DNA from: Acanthochlamys bracteata
Taxonomy: Eukaryota > Streptophyta > Magnoliopsida > Pandanales > Velloziaceae
Length of the DNA: 64,000 bases
NCBI GenBank assembly: GCA_019914995.1
Contig: CM034138.1
Location: forward strand, 7,074,535 to 7,138,534
Direction of reading: 5' to 3'
Part shown: positions 60,261-64,000 of the stretch, one piece after another
Position numbering within the stretch: position 1 is the first letter of the stretch
How the letters are laid out: each line of letters opens with the position of its first letter
The notes under the pieces: model-generated
Database searches by the model: none
Seen by the model: only the letters and a program-made list of their open reading frames with translations
What the model was told of the DNA's origin: nothing
Position numbers and translations under genes: made by a program

Positions 60261-63200
60261 CTACAAAGACGTACTGCTTGGAAGAGAACTCATGAGAATG
60301 ACAGGGCTGCTATTTCTAGGCTTCCATATCCTGTCAGGTAGTGGAGTCGCCTTGGACATTACATCAGTCAAAACTCCCAACACTGAATTAGAGCGAGAAG
60401 CCTGGATAGACCGACCATTAATTTTATCCAATTGATTGTCAACATTACTGACAGCATGCTTTGCTTTCAGTGTTGGCTTGCCTGTAATACTTCTATTCCC
60501 ACAGGGACAACCCATTAGCTTGATAAAGCAAGACTTGTGAAAGATGGAAGAACACGAAGTACATCTAGAGGCTTCTGCTTCCTGATAACATAAATTTAAG
60601 ATTAATCACAAGAATAAAAGGGTAAGAGCAAGCTCTAACAAACAGATCCTAACCTGGAAAGGAAATATGAGAGAGGTAGGATTATCACAGGCTTGCCTTG
60701 CAGCACAGGGCACACCCGCATCATAGCAGAATAGACACTGTTCGGTTATGTGCTCCAAGATTTTGCTTGATATGTTTTCTACCATTGTTGGAAGTGCTGC
60801 AAAGACAAACATATAATGAAGCAAATGACAACATGTGAGTATAGATGGTATGAACAGCATAATCATAGACAGATAGATGAAGACACGAAAATGTGCATGG
60901 AAACATGAAAAAAAAAAAAAATGTAGTCCTATGCATAAACAGAAAGTATACTTCAAGGGGAACAGAAATAGACACCAGAATATGTTCGTACAGAGAGCTA
61001 AAGGAATTAGGATGGCTAATGCCATTAAACATGTGATGCATGCAAAAAATGACAGCTTCGGACCCAATGGCATTGGCCATCATAAGGCCAAGCTATTAAC
61101 AATCCAACACTATGTCTATAGTGCCTGGTATCATAGCAAATATTTACAACTTCCTAGGTATGGTCTTATCTGTCTCCTGGTTGGAAATACCCATGTCTTA
61201 TCACGGTCATCTTTCAGAGACTTTGAAACTCTTGCTTTCTTGTATGCTAAGCTTACAAAACCTCAAACTGCATATTATAGCGAGAAACTTCAAATTGCAA
61301 ATCTAAAGGTGAACTTTGCTTGAACAAGGTGAAGGAGAAAACACAGTCATATAATATCCAGATCACTACCTTCCATTACACTTGGCAAATCATGCGTGGA
61401 ATTTCAACACAGAACTTGCGAAGAGAATTTCTTCCTTAAAACACTCTGTACCTTAAGATTTCATACCATATTGAAATGATGGAGAACAACTTTGCGTTAA
61501 CAGATGAGTAATAAGCTTTCATTATTAATAAGCTTTGGCTATTGAAATAAGATTCCATACCATCTTTCTTTATGTAATAAGATTTCATACCATCTTTCAT
61601 TATGTAATAAGCTTCCTAAAAATCTCATTATCTAGATGAGTATTGCTTTAACAGATCCACATCTTCACATAGGTTTGGCTATTGTAAAAGTATTGTCAGA
61701 ATATCAACTTCAGAATCCTGTCTCACATTTTTTGCTACTGTTGAGCAACTTGCAAGTATTATTACTATCAAGTTTCTTTCTTCTACAGAATTGCACAATA
61801 TGTCAGATAATGGGTGCATGTAACATACATCTTTTAGCTATTTAAGCATATAATTTAGGTCACCACCTATTGGGATAATTTCTACTTGTTGTTGTAAGTA
61901 TATATTTTTTTTTTTTTAAGTATGCTTCACATATGCTAAAGATCATTAGGCATTTCAGCAAAGCTAAGGGTTTCAAATTTAATTTACCCGTTAGTATTAA
62001 GTTCCCAGTTAGACCAATTTTCTTCTTTTTTTTTTTGTGTGAATAAAATCATCGGCATTTCAGATTTAATTTTACCAATTCTTTATCAAGTTCTCAGCCA
62101 AACATAATTTTATTTTATTTTATTTTATTTATTTATTTTTTGAATGAAATCATTTCGATGTTATGCAATCAAGGTACAACCTAGACAACAATGTAACTTT
62201 ATTTCATGCTGAAGTGGTAAGTCAGTAACGTGATGGATGACAAGTTCTTATAGTTGCAAAAGGCATGTTTTAATAACTCCGAGAAGCAAATTTAAATATA
62301 ATTATCTCCATTCTGATCTAATACAATTAATTCCATGTAATTATAATAAACTAAGGTGAGAGAAGATATGGTTTCTGATCTTCAAGGGTTTAGGGAGGCC
62401 CAATTCGATCTAATGGATTAGGTGAACATGCTGACTAGTCAAGTTCCATGAAGTTTGCTCGACTTTGGCAGATGCCAGAGATACCTTTAAATTTTCCAAG
62501 CAAGCCATTCAGCAAAATCCAAATGGGCCAGCCATGTTCCAGACCACCAAAAAGGCGAGGCCTATGTTTGATAATTATGGTGCTACTATTGTTAAATGAG
62601 TTGACAACAATCTTTGAGTAATGTTTGACTTATCTCAACATAACCAGATGGCCGTGCTTACCTGCAAAAGCACCTTTTGAGAGATCAACGAGGTCCCGAA
62701 GCGCAAAAAAGTCATTGTGCTCAAGCAGATAATGCCTTACACCAATTCCCTTTAGGATAGATGATCGAAATGGACATTGAAGATATGGAAACATTGCTCC
62801 AATTCTCTTTCTTACATCCATGACATGACGCAAAGCTGGGACTTTCGAAAATAATAAAGGATTAACAGCGCTGACGCAGAGCATAGGCTGGAAATTAATA
62901 GATATAAGACTGCGCATAAGTTACATATATGAGAGCAAAAAAACTTATGCAAAGAATGAACAGGTAATCTTAACAAAATTCTTTTGAATCAGTTATGATC
63001 TAGACTGATAGTAAGTTTAACAAAGAGAGATAAGAAAAGTAGTAGTACTACATTGGGATTGATCAAACCAAATTAGTTTCTACATCAAATGGCAGTTTAT
63101 GAAGCAAACAAAGATACCTGATCGTAAATTGACTCCAGATACGCTTTAGCTAATTGGGATACAGGATATAGTGAAAAATCCCAATGATGAAGTACTTTAG

Positions 63201-64000
63201 CCGGCAAAACTGCAGTATCATTTGCATGGCATGATGCACAAAATAACTGTCCAGTGTACTCGCAGAGCCGAGGTCTACTGCGCCCAAAAGTCTGTACAAG
63301 TTCTTGTAGGAAGGTTGCACCAGCATCCAATTTTCCATGGCATCCAACACATGAGTAATGCTGAGCTTCTAGCAATTGCCGCATGGAGTTATGAGGTTTA
63401 ACCTCAAGCACAAGGGAAATAGTCTTTCCCAACTCTGCAACATCTTGAGCCAATATTGCCTCATGATTCAAATTACCCAAAATTTTGCTCCCAACCTTTT
63501 GCAGAGATCTAGGAATTTTGAACTTAAGAAAATCTCCGTCTGGTGATAGGAAACACAATAGACAGATAGATATGCTAGAAGGCAATTTAGGGTCAAGAAT
63601 AGAACGCAGGCAATCCTGGATGAGTGAACTTCTATGGCTGACAACATTAGGAGAAACATTTCCAAAAACCTTTCGAGATTCTCTTTCCACTGTGAACCAT
63701 GGAGAAGGAATGCTCAGACCATGTTTTGTGAACAGGATCCTCACTTGACGGTAAAGGGCATCGAAGTCACGATACCGCCGCTCAACTTCCCACTGCTTGT
63801 TGCCACTCCATGCCTTAATTTTATAACTCGTATATTCTCTAACACCAACCAATCTTTCCCCGAAAGAAACATCTCCCTTTTTCTGTTTTGCTCCGACAAC
63901 CTCAATCCAATCTATTCTATGACGAGCTCCCACATTTCTTTCAGCTTCTTGCTTACCAGAAGTAGAGGCAGTGGAGCTGCCATCTCTTTGGTGAGTGGAC
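60261..64000 (-). CDS. PX-domain protein with C-terminal Rubicon-homology (DUF4206) zinc region, 3' part
   Basis: Four exons are seen on the minus strand: from the window edge to 63106, then 62887-62662, 60796-60654 and 60581-60261, all in phase; the frame is open to 64000, so the 5' part is missing. A PX domain spans DWIEVVGAKQKK to about DPKLPSSISICL, with the phosphoinositide-binding WEVERRYRDFDALYRQ. After a linker come the zinc-binding pairs CVGCHGKLDAGA, CEYTGQLFCASCH, QCLFCYDAGVPCAARQAC, CTSCSSIFHKSC and MGCPCGN, the order of the Rubicon homology / zf-RING_9 region. PX reads phosphatidylinositol 3-phosphate on endosomes; animal relatives (Rubicon, PLEKHM1) bind Rab7 and control autophagy and late endosome traffic. 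The plant family is little characterised, so function is inferred. The C-terminal about 70 residues after GNRSITGK are low-complexity and polar. Confidence 0.9.
60797..62661. other. Intron of the PX/Rubicon gene
   Basis: A 1.9-kb intron with a consensus gtaagc donor at 62661 and gtctttgcag acceptor. It includes a TTTTA/TTTA microsatellite (62107-62141) and poly-T tracts; the frames in it on either strand are not protein-like. Confidence 0.7.
62107..62141. repeat. (TTTTA)n/(TTTA)n microsatellite
   Basis: Tandem TTTTA units followed by TTTA units inside the PX/Rubicon intron. Confidence 0.85.

Noticed and set aside
60606-61323. Minus frames with Phe-rich runs and a 148-codon plus frame starting MKTRKCAWKH
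   Set aside because: They cover a PX/Rubicon intron; only 60654-60796 on the minus strand shows exon borders and zinc-binding pairs.

Overview
The window is nuclear DNA of a flowering plant. Genes are split by many GT-AG introns, and coding islands sit in very A+T-rich spacer full of small degenerate hairpin repeats and simple repeats. A monocot, probably not a grass, is the best guess: the two polyphenol oxidase (PPO) genes and the Kunitz gene have GC-rich, GC3-rich coding sequence while other genes are AT-rich, and both PPO genes carry one short intron just after the DWL-type domain. The species cannot be fixed from sequence alone. There are no rRNA or tRNA genes, CRISPR arrays or bacterial-style operons.

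Layout from left to right. 481-6155 (minus) is a five-exon 5' part of a TAF1A-like RNA polymerase I initiation factor subunit that probably runs off the left edge. 6968-7852 looks like a small Helitron carrying the promoter-side first exon of a CCT3 (TCP-1 gamma) chaperonin gene with no downstream exons. 7853-12398 is repeat-rich spacer. 12399-14307 (minus) and 19595-21452 (plus) are two complete plastid PPO genes, head to head about 5.3 kb apart and sharing a core promoter. 21600-25900 is spacer with a solo LTR and a direct-repeat structure. 26136-35154 (plus) is a complete 11-exon quiescin sulfhydryl oxidase gene; its third intron holds a cluster of long fold-back elements. 38615-40429 (plus) is a complete five-exon GDSL esterase/lipase gene. 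41180-41640 resembles an orphan first exon. 46594-47274 (plus) is a single-exon Kunitz-type inhibitor gene. 47700-50500 is less A+T-rich and holds a coding-like relic and a diverged tandem duplication. 53970-59405 (plus) is a DRM2-class de novo DNA methyltransferase. 60261-64000 (minus) is the 3' part of a PX-domain / Rubicon-homology zinc-binding protein gene, tail to tail with DRM2.

The genes do not form one pathway. PPO, the Kunitz inhibitor and the GDSL enzyme are typical wound, defence or secreted products. QSOX makes disulfides in the secretory route, TAF1A serves rRNA transcription, DRM2 silences repeats through RNA-directed DNA methylation, and the PX/Rubicon protein is an endosomal or autophagy-type membrane protein. 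The most unusual items are the divergent CuB signature shared by both PPOs, the fold-back cluster inside the QSOX intron, the isolated CCT3 first exon upstream of TAF1A, and an unrecognised coding relic at 48.4-48.6 kb.
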